DNA of 64,000 nucleotides from CBDFHC01 sp965247585 (GCA_965247585.1 CBDFHC010000002.1:186001-250000); one strand, 5' to 3'. Positions 8,577-17,629 are shown, counted from the first letter of the stretch. The notes: generated from the letters alone by a model not told the origin. Translations and numbers: made by a program.

Positions 8577-9686
8577 ATGGAGAGACCCGCCTTTAAATCG
8601 ATTGGGACGCCGGTGGAGGAGTTGGACACGCCTGCGCTGGTGTTGGACATGGCAGAGGTGGAGCACAACCTGAAGACGGTCCATTCGTTCTTCCAAGGGA
8701 GGACCGCCAAGCTGCGTCCCCACGTGAAGACGCACGGTTGCCCGGCGCTGGCGCACCTACAGCTAGCGGCGGGAGGGACGGTGGGCGGGGTGTGCACCGC
8801 TAAGGTGGGGCAGGCGGAGGTGTTCGCGGCCAGCGGGATAGAGGATATCCTGATCGCCAACCAGGTGGTGACCAAGGGAAAGATAGAGCGGCTTTGCGCG
8901 TTGGCGAGGCGAACAAGGATGACGGTGGCGGTGGATGATCTTGGGAATGTTGCCGACCTGTCGGAGGCGGCCCAGGCAGGGGGAGTCTCGCTGAACGTAT
9001 TGGTGGACTTGAACACCCGTCTGGACCGGTGTGGGGTAGCGCCAGGGGAACCCGCGGTGGCTCTGGCGAAGGAAGTGGACCTTTCGCCGGGGCTGCGCTT
9101 CGCGGGGTTGATGGCGTATGAGGGATGCCTGCTGCACCAGGAGTACAAGGACCTGGTGGAAGAGACCCACAAGGTTATCAGGCCGGTGTTGGAAACCAAG
9201 GAGATGCTAGACCAAGCCGGGCTGGAGGTGGGCACGGTTAGCGTTGGAGGGACCCACAATTATGAGATTTCAGGGGAGATGGGTGGAGTGACCGAAGTGC
9301 AGGCGGGTTCCTATGTGTTGTTGGACAACTCATATCGCCGGTTCAGGCCGGCGCTGAGGCCGGCGCTAAAGGTGATGGCGACGATCGTGAGTCACCCGGA
9401 GCCGGGAATTGCGGTGGCGGACGCCGGGCACAAGGCCGTGGGCGCCGACCAGGAGCTTCCGCAGGTGGAGGATATCCCCGGGGCCACGGTGGTGCGGTGC
9501 AGCGCGGAGCACGGGAAGATTGAGATGCAAGGCGACGCGATGGGGGCGCTGGACCTGGGAGACAAGGTATGGCTGACGCCTTACGACGGCGAGACCTGCG
9601 TTAACCTGTACAACTTTATCAACGTGGTGAGGGACGGCAAGCTGGAAGCGGTCTGGGAGGTTTCTGGCAGGGGAAGATACGATTGA
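8577..9686 (+). CDS. D-threonine aldolase-like PLP enzyme (DSD1/alanine racemase N-terminal fold), copy 1
   Basis: The 369-residue protein has the fold-type III barrel of DSD1/D-threonine aldolase. ELDTPALVLD at the N-terminus precedes LRPHVKTHGCPALA, where Lys51 should form the PLP Schiff base. GGTVGGVCTAKVGQAEVF, the phosphate-binding region and a C-terminal SAEHGKIEM segment (metal site His) follow. Family members cleave D-threonine or D-3-hydroxyamino acids, or dehydrate D-serine; which applies here is unknown. AAGGAAAAAGC before the ATG acts as ribosome binding site. It lies 20 bases upstream of a clear paralogue and divergent from the deacylase. Confidence 0.88.
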   Translation: MERPAFKSIGTPVEELDTPALVLDMAEVEHNLKTVHSFFQGRTAKLRPHVKTHGCPALAHLQLAAGGTVGGVCTAKVGQAEVFAASGIEDILIANQVVTKGKIERLCALARRTRMTVAVDDLGNVADLSEAAQAGGVSLNVLVDLNTRLDRCGVAPGEPAVALAKEVDLSPGLRFAGLMAYEGCLLHQEYKDLVEETHKVIRPVLETKEMLDQAGLEVGTVSVGGTHNYEISGEMGGVTEVQAGSYVLLDNSYRRFRPALRPALKVMATIVSHPEPGIAVADAGHKAVGADQELPQVEDIPGATVVRCSAEHGKIEMQGDAMGALDLGDKVWLTPYDGETCVNLYNFINVVRDGKLEAVWEVSGRGRYD

Positions 9687-9706
9687 TTAGAAGGAGGCGT
9701 TAAGCC

Positions 9707-10804
9707 ATGGAGATGCATCGTCCGGTGCCGGGCACCCTGATAGAGGAACTGGACACGCCCTGCCTCCTGGTGGATATGGACGCGTTGGAGCACAATATAG
9801 GTGTGATGGCGGACTACTACCGGGACCGTCCGGCGAAGCTCAGGCCACATACGAAGAACCACAAATCGCCGATGATTGCGCACATGCAGATCCGCGCCGG
9901 AGGGACGGTGGGCGGGGTGTGCACGGCCAAGGTGGCGGAGGCGGAGGTGATGGTGCAGGGCGGGATACCGCAGGTGTTCATTGCCAACCAGGTGGTGACA
10001 AAGGATAAGATCTCACGCCTGGCGTCACTGGCGCAGAGGGCGGATATGATAGTGGCCGCGGACGACGTGCGGAATGTGCAGGACCTTTCTGACGGGGCGC
10101 GGGCGGCGGGGGCTGAGTTGGGTGTGATGATAGAGGTGGACACCCAAATGGGGAGATGCGGGGTGCGGACGGTGGAGCAGGGCGTGGAGGTGGCCAAGGC
10201 GGTGGACGCCATGCCGGGCCTGGGTCTGAGGGGGATAATGAGCCACCAGACCATACCGCCGACTGAGGACCGTGAGACCCGGGTCTTGGAAGGCCGGCGT
10301 ATGATCCAGAAAGTGATCGACCTGAAGGAGGCGTTGGAGGGGTTGGGAATGCCGGTGGAGATAGTATCCACGGGCGAGACGTGGAGCTATGACGTGGCAG
10401 GCGATATTCCCGGTGTTACGGAGATTCAGGGTGGGTCGTACCTGCTGATGGAGGCAGGATACAATTTTATGACCGAATTCCAGTACGCGGCCAAGATTCT
10501 GGGCACGGTGGTCAGCGCGGTGCGGCCCGGCAGGGCGGTGGGGGATGTGGGGATCAAGGCAGTGGGCACGCCGAAGGGCCTTCCGCTGGTGGACGGGATG
10601 CGTGGGGTGGTGGTGGAGGCGCTACATGCGGAACACGTTGTTTTGAGCTTGGGTGACGGACCGAGTCTGCGACCAGGCGACAAGTTCCTGCTGATACCGG
10701 GGCAGCAAGACATCATGGTGAACCGGTGGGACCGGTATGTGGCGGTTAGAAACGGGGCAGTTGAGGCGGTGTGGGATATCCCAGGCAGGGGCTGCCACAA
10801 CTAG
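9707..10804 (+). CDS. D-threonine aldolase-like PLP enzyme, copy 2
   Basis: A 365-residue paralogue of the gene just upstream, with the same order of motifs: ELDTPCLLVDMD, LRPHTKNHKSP (Schiff-base Lys50), GGTVGGVCTAKVAEAEVM and a C-terminal HAEHVVLSL segment. The metal-site neighbourhood differs from copy 1 (EHVVL against EHGKI), which suggests a different substrate or a changed metal dependence. AAGGAGG nine bases before the ATG gives a strong ribosome binding site, and the 20-base gap indicates one operon. The tandem pair probably arose by duplication followed by divergence. Confidence 0.87.
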   Translation: MEMHRPVPGTLIEELDTPCLLVDMDALEHNIGVMADYYRDRPAKLRPHTKNHKSPMIAHMQIRAGGTVGGVCTAKVAEAEVMVQGGIPQVFIANQVVTKDKISRLASLAQRADMIVAADDVRNVQDLSDGARAAGAELGVMIEVDTQMGRCGVRTVEQGVEVAKAVDAMPGLGLRGIMSHQTIPPTEDRETRVLEGRRMIQKVIDLKEALEGLGMPVEIVSTGETWSYDVAGDIPGVTEIQGGSYLLMEAGYNFMTEFQYAAKILGTVVSAVRPGRAVGDVGIKAVGTPKGLPLVDGMRGVVVEALHAEHVVLSLGDGPSLRPGDKFLLIPGQQDIMVNRWDRYVAVRNGAVEAVWDIPGRGCHN

Positions 10805-11031
10805 CGCAACGGAGGGACGGCCGGTCTGAAGCCAGGCTGAAGCTCGCCTCTTCCAATGGTTGCCTGTAGCCGCTTAGACTCCGGCGGGTCCAACCTCCAT
10901 AGAGACCAGGGTTACGCAGGCTATCGGTCCACGGGGCGTTTGTGAGCTAGATCGCAATCAGGCGGGCTGCAGTTGCCCAATGCCTGCCGAGGCTACGGCC
11001 TGGGCAGGGACTCAATAGCTCAGGAGCGCGC
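10805..11031. other. intergenic region before the MFS gene
   Basis: No supported open reading frame, tRNA or clear terminator was found in these 227 bases. Only the ribosome binding site AGGAG at 11022-11026 for the TTG start of the transporter is evident. Confidence 0.5.
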
Positions 11032-12303
11032 TTGGAATTCGCTGATGGGGGAGGTCCGGACGAGGCGCCGGACAACCTGACCCGAACTCCGGCTAGAGGT
11101 TGGGCGGTGCTGCTGCTTTACCGGTTCCAGATGAGCAGCGTCATCGTAACCTCATATACCTTCGGGCTGTTTCTCCCGTTTATCAGGGAGGACCTGGAGC
11201 TTTCAGACCTGGAGGCGGGGCTACTCCAAGGAGTGTGGTGGGTCACCTTCGCGCTGTTTGCGCTGCCCTTCGGAGCATGGTTTTCGCGGTTCTCGCCGTC
11301 ACGGCTGGTGCTGGTGTCGCTGGCCCTGGCGGTGCCGTTTCTGTTTCTACAGGGGCTGGCCACGGGTTTCGTGACGCTGTTCCTGTTCCGGCTCCTATTT
11401 GTGGCCTGTCACGTTGTATCCAGTCCTGCCAGGACCCTGCTGTTCCAGCAGTGGTCGACGCCGCGGCAATACGCCACGATCAGTGGAGTGGCGGCGTCCC
11501 TACACGCGGTGTTGCTGGCTACCACCGTAAGCACCAGCGCGCTGCTGATCACCGCGTTAGATAGCTGGAGAGTGGCCTACTTTATTCAGGGAGGTTCCCT
11601 GCTCATACAGTTGGCGGCCTGGATAGCGGTGGCGAAGGAGAGCCGCGCACCGGTGACCTCCCTCAGAAGGACGCTTCAAGAGGAGCCTTCCAGACCACTT
11701 CAGACGCTGAAGGCCTACCCGCAGGCGTGGATGTTTAGCATCACTGGTTTCGGCCTCGCCGCCACCTGGACAGCCCTGGTGACCTTCTTGCCCACACTCT
11801 GGCTGGATGAGCGTGGCCTGGCGCTGGTCCTGGGTGGTCCGCTGCTGGGCTTCCTCTATTTCGGTCTCATCCCAGCCTCTTCTATAGCCGGGTTCCTGTC
11901 CAACCGTGTCCCCAATCGGAAGCTGCTGTTGTGGGTACCGGCATTGCTCAACGTGGCTCTTGGCATAGGCATAACGTTGACCCCAAACGCAGTAGGCCTG
12001 GCAGCGCTGATAACCTGCATGGGCTTGCTCTGGGTGGCGTCTCCCATCTGGCATGTGATGCCATTCGAGTTGCCGGGCATTCGGCCTCGCGAGGTGGCGG
12101 TTGTGTCCGCACTCTTTTGGACATTCTCCGGGCTTGGTTTCGCCGTGGGGCCAGTGGTGACGGGTCTGGTGGCGGAGGTTACGGGCAGCGTCCAAACAGG
12201 GCTTATTGTGCTTTCCCTGTTAACCAGCGTTGGAGTTGTCTCAGGGCTGCTGTATCCAAGGCATGGAGGTACACGAAGGCCATCGACCGGGGCGGTGGCG
12301 TAG
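11032..12303 (+). CDS. major facilitator superfamily transporter
   Basis: A 423-residue integral membrane protein with about twelve hydrophobic segments and a cytoplasmic loop near residue 210, typical of MFS permeases. It begins with TTG at 11032, supported by AGGAG five bases upstream; no ATG fits. The N-terminal half has the FLPFIREDLELSDLEAGLL pattern of the CynX/NarK-like and sugar/acid permease groups. The substrate cannot be read from sequence; its position after the D-amino-acid genes suggests uptake of an acyl amino acid or related organic acid, but a 227-base gap makes co-transcription uncertain. Confidence 0.85.
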   Translation: MEFADGGGPDEAPDNLTRTPARGWAVLLLYRFQMSSVIVTSYTFGLFLPFIREDLELSDLEAGLLQGVWWVTFALFALPFGAWFSRFSPSRLVLVSLALAVPFLFLQGLATGFVTLFLFRLLFVACHVVSSPARTLLFQQWSTPRQYATISGVAASLHAVLLATTVSTSALLITALDSWRVAYFIQGGSLLIQLAAWIAVAKESRAPVTSLRRTLQEEPSRPLQTLKAYPQAWMFSITGFGLAATWTALVTFLPTLWLDERGLALVLGGPLLGFLYFGLIPASSIAGFLSNRVPNRKLLLWVPALLNVALGIGITLTPNAVGLAALITCMGLLWVASPIWHVMPFELPGIRPREVAVVSALFWTFSGLGFAVGPVVTGLVAEVTGSVQTGLIVLSLLTSVGVVSGLLYPRHGGTRRPSTGAVA

Positions 12304-12400
12304 ACGGCTCAGGGCGGTAGTCGATCAGACGGAGTGGACCAAGATTATCAGCAAATTGACTGTCGATTTGGGCGTACCTGTACTTCGCCCGTACTAGAGA

Positions 12401-13307
12401 GTGAGAAGCCAATTGTTTGACCGAATAGTGGTGCCCGTAGACGGGTCCGCCCTTGCGGAGACTGTATTCTCGTATGTCTGATTGTTAAGACGAGCCTTCG
12501 GCTCTAGCCTAACGTTGGTCCAGGCCATAGATGTAACGGCCGGGGTGTTTTCGCTGGAAGCGCTATCGGCGGCGAGGGCAAAGGAAGCGGCAGACCAGAT
12601 CCCAAAAGGGGCCGAGGAGTACCTGTCAGCGGTTGAAAAGCACATATCAGGCGCGAATCACGTGACCAAGCACGGGGCCGCCGTGGAGGTAATAACTGAA
12701 GAGGCCGTCCCAGAACGGGGCCTCAACGCTGATAGCCATGTCTACCAACGGCAGGAGCGGCCTGGGGCGGTGGATTATAGGCAGTGTGACAGATAAGGTG
12801 ATCCACAGCGCCACGAATTCCATGCTGGTGGTGCGAACCGCGGAAAGCGGGCCTTCAGCGGAAGGGGAGGCCCGGGTTACGAGGTTGCAAGTGCCGTTGG
12901 ATGGCTCCGAGCTCTCTGAAAAGGCGATACCGAGTGCGTTGGAGCTGGCCCTGGGATTGGACCTGGGAGTAACGCTGGTGAGGGTTGTATCCACGGTGCA
13001 CCTGGCTATGGCCGGGGAATGGCCGGCGGGCTACCCGGACGTGCTGGAGGAAGTGGAGGATGACGCCCGGGCATACCTGGCGACTCAAGAGGAGCAGCTC
13101 CGGCACCAGGGTGTGAGCCGGGTGGAGACGCAGATGGTCCGGGGTGACGCCGCATCACAGATTGTAGACCTGGCGCACCGGTATTCGGACAGCCTGGTGG
13201 TGATGACCAGCCGGGGGCGGTCAGGGTTGGGAAGGGCGGTGATGGGCAGCGTTGCGGATAGGGTGGCGTGCTCATCAGCGGCCCCGGTGCTATTGGTACG
13301 AACGTAA
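12401..13307 (+). pseudogene. tandem universal stress protein with a broken first domain
   Basis: Two UspA domains are encoded. The first starts at GTG 12401 (LFDRIVVPVDGSALAE) but meets an in-frame TGA at 12479-12481 at a position that is not a conserved Cys. It continues in that frame to about 12700, then loses the frame together with roughly ten residues just before the ATP-binding segment STLIAMSTNGRSGLGR (frame of ATG 12738). The second domain (RLQVPLDGSELSEKA to VVMTSRGRSGLGRAVMGSVADRV, ending 13307) is complete with the GxxG(x9)G(S/T) ATP motif. A shorter protein of 189 residues from 12738 could still be made. A possible promoter is TTGACT 12355-12360 with TGTACT. Confidence 0.7.
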
Positions 13308-13338
13308 GGTTGGGACGCCGGGCAGGGGCTTTACGGCG

Positions 13339-14949
13339 CTAGTTATCAGCACCGTAGACATCGGTTTCCGGGTAGGTGGCGAACCAGCCGAACCAGAAGG
13401 AGAGGCTGCTTGGGATACGTTCCAGCCGCTCACCGGCATCCAGGGCGTTTACCAAGGCATCTTCGGTGACATGCCAGATTTCACCGTTTTGGTCGGTCAC
13501 GGAGGCCAGCGAGTTGTTGCCGCCAGGAGAGATGGTATCGAACAGGTGATCACCGCGGCGGTAGGCGCGGACGGCACCGCTGCCAGGAGTGGTTAGGAGC
13601 ACCAGATTGGTATCTCCCAAGCGGTCGTTCAGGACAGGCTCCTGACGGAGTGCGTCCAAGGGGTAGGCGCGGGCGGCGTCGCCGACACGGACGCCCAGCA
13701 CGGCGCCCTTATCTTCCAATAGGCCGCTGCGCTGCCAAACCGGGAACCACAGGTCAGACGTTCGCCGGTACTCAAAGTAGACGGAATTGGGATTTTGCTC
13801 GCGAATATATTCACGGCGCCGATAGATTCCGGTGTCGTCGTCTAGCACGGTGGTGTCCGGGTGCTCGGCGAGCCACTCCTCCCAGGTGGTGAGCACGACG
13901 GGCAACCGCTCCAACACAATTCCGCTTTCAGCCAGGGGGCCCACCACCGGCTCCCCGGTGAACTGCCGCCAGAGGGAGTTGGTTTCCCGGTCAAACATGA
14001 GCTTGTTGCTCAGGTAGAGGAGCCCTGACGTGCCGAAGAGGACCCTGTTGCCGTTCTGCTTGGCGGAATACACGATTCCGGAACCGCAGAGGGTTCAATA
14101 AGCGAGCAGAATCGGTTCGCCCCCCAGTACATCGTTGGCCATCTCGTGGGCGTTCATGATGCGGAGCGGGTAGGCGCGGTGGTGGCCGTTAACGGAGACA
14201 CCGAACACCCTGTCATTGGGAATCAGATAGGCGGCCTCGTCAGGGGAGTTGACAGGCGGATCATTCAGGACAGGGATACCGTCTTTGGGGACGTTGCCCC
14301 AGAGGATTTCTTCCAGGCGTATGCGGGACTCAACGCCGGAGTAGAAGAACTCCCCCAGGGCCGGGTCAATAACCGCCAGGAGCTGGGACAACCATACATC
14401 GAATCCCGGGGGTGGGCGTATCTCCGGGCGGGCGCTTAGCCATCGAAACCAGTCCGACCAGAAAACGAAGGAATCTTCACCGGTGATTCGGACGAGGGCA
14501 CTCTCGATTTCACGCTCTTGAGTGATGCTCATGGAGGAGGAGAAAGGCAGCAGTTTAACCAAGACCGGTATAAATGATTGCTCTCCGCTCCGGCCCATGC
14601 TGACTATGAGAGAAGCGTCCCGGTTTCCATCTTGGAGATAGGCCAATGTGGTCATCATCCACTGGGAGGCAATCTCCGGCGTGACCAGGGAGGGTACGGG
14701 TGTGGGCGTAGCAGTGGGAATGGGTGTGGAAGTGGGGATTTGGGCCGGAGACTCTGGAGCGGGAGAAGACGCCGACGGGCCGCAGGCGGCCAGCAAAAGC
14801 ACAGCGGCGAAAAGGAGCGTACCTGCGAGGGGTTTCAATTGCTTGTTAGAGGGCTCATGGGGATAGTGGAAAAGGGAACAACCGGATGCAGGCCAAGCCG
14901 TGTTACAGGGGCGAAAAAGAGAGCCGGACTTTAGAGTTGCCGCTTGCAA
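13339..14949 (-). CDS. DUF3179 lipoprotein, selenoprotein (UxxC)
   Basis: Two reading frames (13339-14073 and 14095-14949) are one gene in the same frame, interrupted only by TGA at 14097-14095. DUF3179 proteins have a conserved YCPLCGT-like CxxC after a GEPVLLTY-type strand; here the sequence reads GGEPILLAY-U-TLCGSGIVYS, so TGA replaces the first Cys and gives UxxC. Homology continues with GTSGLLYLSNKLMFDRETNSLW. The N-terminus has a lipoprotein signal (LLFAAVLLLAACG) and a PT-rich linker, so the enzyme should be anchored outside the cytoplasmic membrane. A long hairpin follows the TGA. The start is unclear: the ATG at 14949 makes an unusual N-terminus; TTG 14838 fits the signal peptide better but lacks a ribosome site. 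The biochemical role of DUF3179 is not established. Confidence 0.85.
14055..14090 (-). promoter_or_regulatory. putative SECIS element of the DUF3179 gene
   Basis: In the mRNA a six-pair perfect stem (CGGAAU with AUUCCG, 14080-14075 with 14069-14064) carries the 5-base loop CGUGU, which starts 20 bases after the UGA and has G second, with GU as in known bacterial SECIS loops. Below it, GG/CC pairs and a five-pair outer helix (UCUGC with GCAGA, 14090-14086 with 14059-14055) extend the structure, with a UUC bulge on the 5' side and two unpaired A on the 3' side. Confidence 0.75.
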
Positions 14950-15096
14950 GTTGGATGCGGCACTTTGACTTGCGTTTCAAACCAGGGACCGCACTCGTGA
15001 TGACGGGGCAGGTCTTTCAGGCAGGGAAGGCTGTACAGGGCGGGGGATTAGCCCAGGGAAGCTGCGACGGCCACAGAGCCTACGCCACGTGTTGAC

Positions 15097-15813
15097 CTAG
15101 CGACGGTGGCGCCGAAAGAGGGCCAGGAAGCGGTCCTGGTAGTGATTGAAAAGGCCCCAACGGTCCAGTTCCTGCTTCAGCTTGTCGCGGTCACCACCCA
15201 TCTCGGCGTCCAAGAAGAGGGCGTTGATACGGTCGATGGCGGCCTGAGGGACGCCCAGGGCGGGACTAAGGTCCAGCATCCGCTCCCGTTGGAGCTCCTG
15301 GATGTTGCCACCGATGGAGGCGACGGTGTACTCGAAGATGAACTTCATTAGGGAGACGTCCCAAAGCTCATCAACACCACGGATTACGGCGGACATGTTG
15401 CTTCCATCGTCGTGGAGCCTTGAGCTGATACGCTCGGCCACGGCGGCGACGGTGCCCTCGACAATGCTCATCTCTCCAGGCTCGTTCTTATAGCGATAGA
15501 GGATGCCAGGGCTGTTGGGGCCGTATTTTTGGGAAAGCTCACTGAAATAGCGTTGGGCGTCGTCTCCGAAGCCTTCGAGGTGGGCCATATAGGTGGGAGT
15601 CACCACGGCGGGGCGCTCAGCGGCGACACTGCCCTCGCGGACGACGGCTTCGGAGGGCCCGGGGACAAGGTCAGTGTAGGAAGGCTCAGTTACTACGTAA
15701 TAGCGGAGGTTGGTGACGCCAAAGGTGTGGAGGTGTTGTTTGGGCGCCTTTATCACCTGGGTGGTGGACATGGCGTCCATTAGGCGCCGAAGCTGGCCGT
15801 CATAGTCAACCAT
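15097..15813 (-). CDS. conserved-looking hypothetical protein, downstream gene of a pair
   Basis: A 238-residue soluble protein with no family I recognise. It has no signal peptide or membrane segment. The middle has a hydrophobic stretch (VDELWDVSLMKFIFEYTVASIGG) and the C-terminal half (LGVPQAAIDRINALFLDAE, KLKQELDRWGLFNHYQDRFLALF) is helical and charged, ending in RRHRR. The start ATG lies one base after the stop of the upstream gene, so translational coupling and a shared function are likely. Codon use resembles the surroundings. Confidence 0.7.
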   Translation of the reverse strand: MVDYDGQLRRLMDAMSTTQVIKAPKQHLHTFGVTNLRYYVVTEPSYTDLVPGPSEAVVREGSVAAERPAVVTPTYMAHLEGFGDDAQRYFSELSQKYGPNSPGILYRYKNEPGEMSIVEGTVAAVAERISSRLHDDGSNMSAVIRGVDELWDVSLMKFIFEYTVASIGGNIQELQRERMLDLSPALGVPQAAIDRINALFLDAEMGGDRDKLKQELDRWGLFNHYQDRFLALFRRHRR

Positions 15814-15814
15814 T

Positions 15815-16405
15815 TCAGGCCAACTCCAGGAGCAGTGCCCGGTACTCCACCAGGTGCTGCTCGTACTGTTGGTCTATCTGGCCGGAGATGGCGAGCCACT
15901 GTTGCTGAAACTCCGGCATGGTCTCCACGTTGGCGTGCATGGGCGCGCTACCGCCCATCTGTCGCCGCATCACCTCGGCCACCTGCTGCTCCATCTGAAA
16001 TTTCAGTTGGGCAAATGCCTGCTCACGCTGAAGGATAGCGTTTTCCCAGTATTGGGTAGTCACGTGTCTAATCCGCTCCAAAGGCTCCTTGGCCTTAGGG
16101 TTGCCGCGGAGTAGGCGCTCCAGGCCGCTGGTGACTAGGTCTACGGATGTCCGGGCGGGCTCAGACCTGGGGAGCTGAACGTTAGCAACCAACACCTTTA
16201 GCATCCCTTTAACCATGTACGCCCGGTGCTCCGGCGAAGCGTTTTCCAAGGTGGTGAAGGGCGCGCCGGAGCCCTTCAGGAATTCTCCACCCAGCCGCTC
16301 GCCCTGCGGGACGAGCTTCCACTCCAAGAGCTGCTCGTCACGAGGCCGTTCCATCTGCTCCACGCGTTCCATGGCTTTTTCAAAGGCGGACTTCATTCGG
16401 GCCAT
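15815..16405 (-). CDS. hypothetical protein, upstream gene of a pair
   Basis: A 196-residue protein predicted to be largely alpha-helical, with long charged stretches (MKSAFEKAMERVEQMERP; QREQAFAQLKFQMEQQVAEV) that may form a coiled coil. No known domain is recognised. It precedes and is tightly coupled to the 238-residue gene (stop TGA followed by ATG after one base). The pair is divergent from the Sec-rhodanese gene; whether they are functionally linked is unknown. Confidence 0.7.
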   Translation of the reverse strand: MARMKSAFEKAMERVEQMERPRDEQLLEWKLVPQGERLGGEFLKGSGAPFTTLENASPEHRAYMVKGMLKVLVANVQLPRSEPARTSVDLVTSGLERLLRGNPKAKEPLERIRHVTTQYWENAILQREQAFAQLKFQMEQQVAEVMRRQMGGSAPMHANVETMPEFQQQWLAISGQIDQQYEQHLVEYRALLLELA

Positions 16406-16535
16406 TGTTCGAAATAAACCTCACGTGGTTAAGGAGTGGCACCAACAGTATATCAGCCGCCGCTCTCAGGGCGAAACCGATGAGCGACTTGGGCGATGTG
16501 GGGGAGATGGAAGTCAGACTTTCTGGGCGCTGCTG

Positions 16536-16564
16536 TTGACCGGGGACTCTCTTTGTGCTAATTC
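16536..16564 (+). promoter_or_regulatory. possible promoter of the rhodanese gene
   Basis: TTGACC at 16536-16541 and TAATTC at 16559-16564 are separated by 17 bases and lie 36 bases upstream of the start codon. The -35 box is good and the -10 box is weak. Confidence 0.35.
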
Positions 16565-16599
16565 TCCACCACATCAAAATTTTTAACAGGAGATAATAG

Positions 16600-16980
16600 A
16601 TGGAAAGTATTGGGCGGCGAATGGTGGACATAGCACAGATGACAGTGCCTTCGGTAACCACGGAGGAAGCTCACCGGCGGCTTAAGGCGGGGGAGCAGAT
16701 TGTAGTGTTGGATGTACGAGAGCCGGATGAATGGGCCAAGGGGCATATTGAAGGGGCGGTATTGCTGTCGCGGGGCCGCATCGAGGGACGGATTGAGGAG
16801 CTGATTCCAGACCGGAATGCCTGCGTAGTAGCGCATTGAGGGGGCACCGGAAGGGCTGCCCTGGCAGGGCAGACGCTGAAGGCAATGGGCTACACCAACG
16901 TATCTTTTATGTCGCCGGGATTTAGCGGATGGAGGGAAGCGAACATGCCGTTTGTGGTGCCGGACACAGAGGCAAGCTAG
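16600..16980 (+). CDS. rhodanese-like selenoprotein (catalytic Sec80)
   Basis: A single-domain rhodanese of 126 residues if TGA 16837-16839 is read as Sec. The front half has the family motifs VVLDVREPDEWAKGHIEGAV. In rhodaneses the active-site loop reads C-x-x-G-x-R after a VVYC-type strand; here it reads CVVAH-U-GGTGRAA, followed without frame change by LAGQTLKAMGYTNVSFMSPGFSGWREANMP, the standard C-terminal half. The catalytic Cys is therefore replaced by UGA. The TAG stop at 16978-16980 lies in a CTAG shared with the stop of the convergent phhB gene, which supports the extended end. GGAG eight bases before the ATG sets the start. It may transfer sulfur or selenium; the acceptor is unknown. 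A perfect SECIS-like hairpin follows. Confidence 0.87.
16856..16872 (+). promoter_or_regulatory. putative SECIS element of the rhodanese gene
   Basis: A perfect six-pair stem (CUGCCC 16856-16861 with GGGCAG 16867-16872) closes the 5-base loop UGGCA, which starts 22 bases after the UGA and has G as its second base. Confidence 0.75.
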
Positions 16981-17270
16981 CCGCCTGATTGTGGAACGGC
17001 GTTTATGAGGCGAGCCAAGCGGAAGTCCCGAGCGGTGACGCCGCCAGCGTCATGTGACCAGAGGTAGAGGCTGACCCGGTTGTAGTTGATGGCGATGTCA
17101 GGGTGATGGTCAACCTGCGCCGCCAGCTCCGCGACACGATTTACGAAGGCGATGGCGTCAGTGAAGGACGGCAGTAAATATCGCCGCGCCAGCGCTTTGC
17201 CTTCTAGCTCCCAGCCGGGTAGGTCAACAAGCCGTGACCGGGCCTGCTCTTCGCTCATCGGCTGGGGCAT
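16977..17270 (-). CDS. phhB: 4a-hydroxytetrahydrobiopterin dehydratase
   Basis: A 97-residue pterin-4a-carbinolamine dehydratase (PCD/DCoH). The key motif is HHPDIAINYNRVSLYLWSHDAGGVTARD, with the paired active-site histidines and the T-x-x-D tail; PGWELEGKALARRY at the N-terminus is also typical. It dehydrates the pterin intermediate left by aromatic amino acid hydroxylases, or in bacteria without them may help in molybdopterin or folate metabolism. The stop codon shares CTAG with the rhodanese stop on the opposite strand. It lies about 50 bases downstream of the ABM-like gene on the same strand. Confidence 0.92.
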   Translation of the reverse strand: MPQPMSEEQARSRLVDLPGWELEGKALARRYLLPSFTDAIAFVNRVAELAAQVDHHPDIAINYNRVSLYLWSHDAGGVTARDFRLARLINAVPQSGG

Positions 17271-17320
17271 GGCGGATAGTTCGCGAACGACCGGCGGGGC
17301 GGTTAGACCGGGCGCGGCGG

Positions 17321-17629
17321 CTAACGCTCCGGTTCCGACGAGAAATCGACCTCAAAGTGCTCGAGGCCATACTCGCCGGCGTAGAGGTGGCGAGCTCCAT
17401 CAGCGTTGGCCTTGCGGACCTCGCTCTTGTCGTAGGCGTCCATTTCTTCGAAGGAGTCCCAGAAGCTGATGGCGATGCCCTCATCCGGGTCTTCCATGCC
17501 TCTCAAGAGCAGGCGGCTGCGAAGCCCTTTCATGTCTGCGGTGCTGGGCGCAATCTGCTCAGCATAGAACTTGCTGTACTCGTCCCAGGACCCCTTACGA
17601 ATCTTGCCCCAGACGACTCTTGCATGCAA
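17321..17629 (-). CDS. ABM/dimeric alpha-beta barrel domain protein
   Basis: A 102-residue protein with the pattern of the dimeric ferredoxin-like alpha/beta barrel (antibiotic biosynthesis monooxygenase or stress-responsive type): MHARVVWGKIRKGSWDEY, then GLRSRLLLRGMEDPDEGIAISFWDSFEEMDAYDKSE. Such proteins may be monooxygenases, haem-degrading enzymes or regulators; no catalytic residue can be named here. It stands upstream of phhB on the minus strand. A TATAAT -10 box for this direction lies at 17720-17725. Confidence 0.65.
   Translation of the reverse strand: MHARVVWGKIRKGSWDEYSKFYAEQIAPSTADMKGLRSRLLLRGMEDPDEGIAISFWDSFEEMDAYDKSEVRKANADGARHLYAGEYGLEHFEVDFSSEPER

Noticed and set aside
12479..12481. 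In-frame TGA in the first Usp domain, followed by a GC-rich hairpin, as a fifth selenocysteine codon
   Set aside because: The position is not a conserved Cys in Usp proteins (Arg or Glu fits, and CGA to TGA is one change). The hairpin loop (UUC) has no G and starts only 15 bases after the TGA, and the domain also carries a frameshift and deletion.
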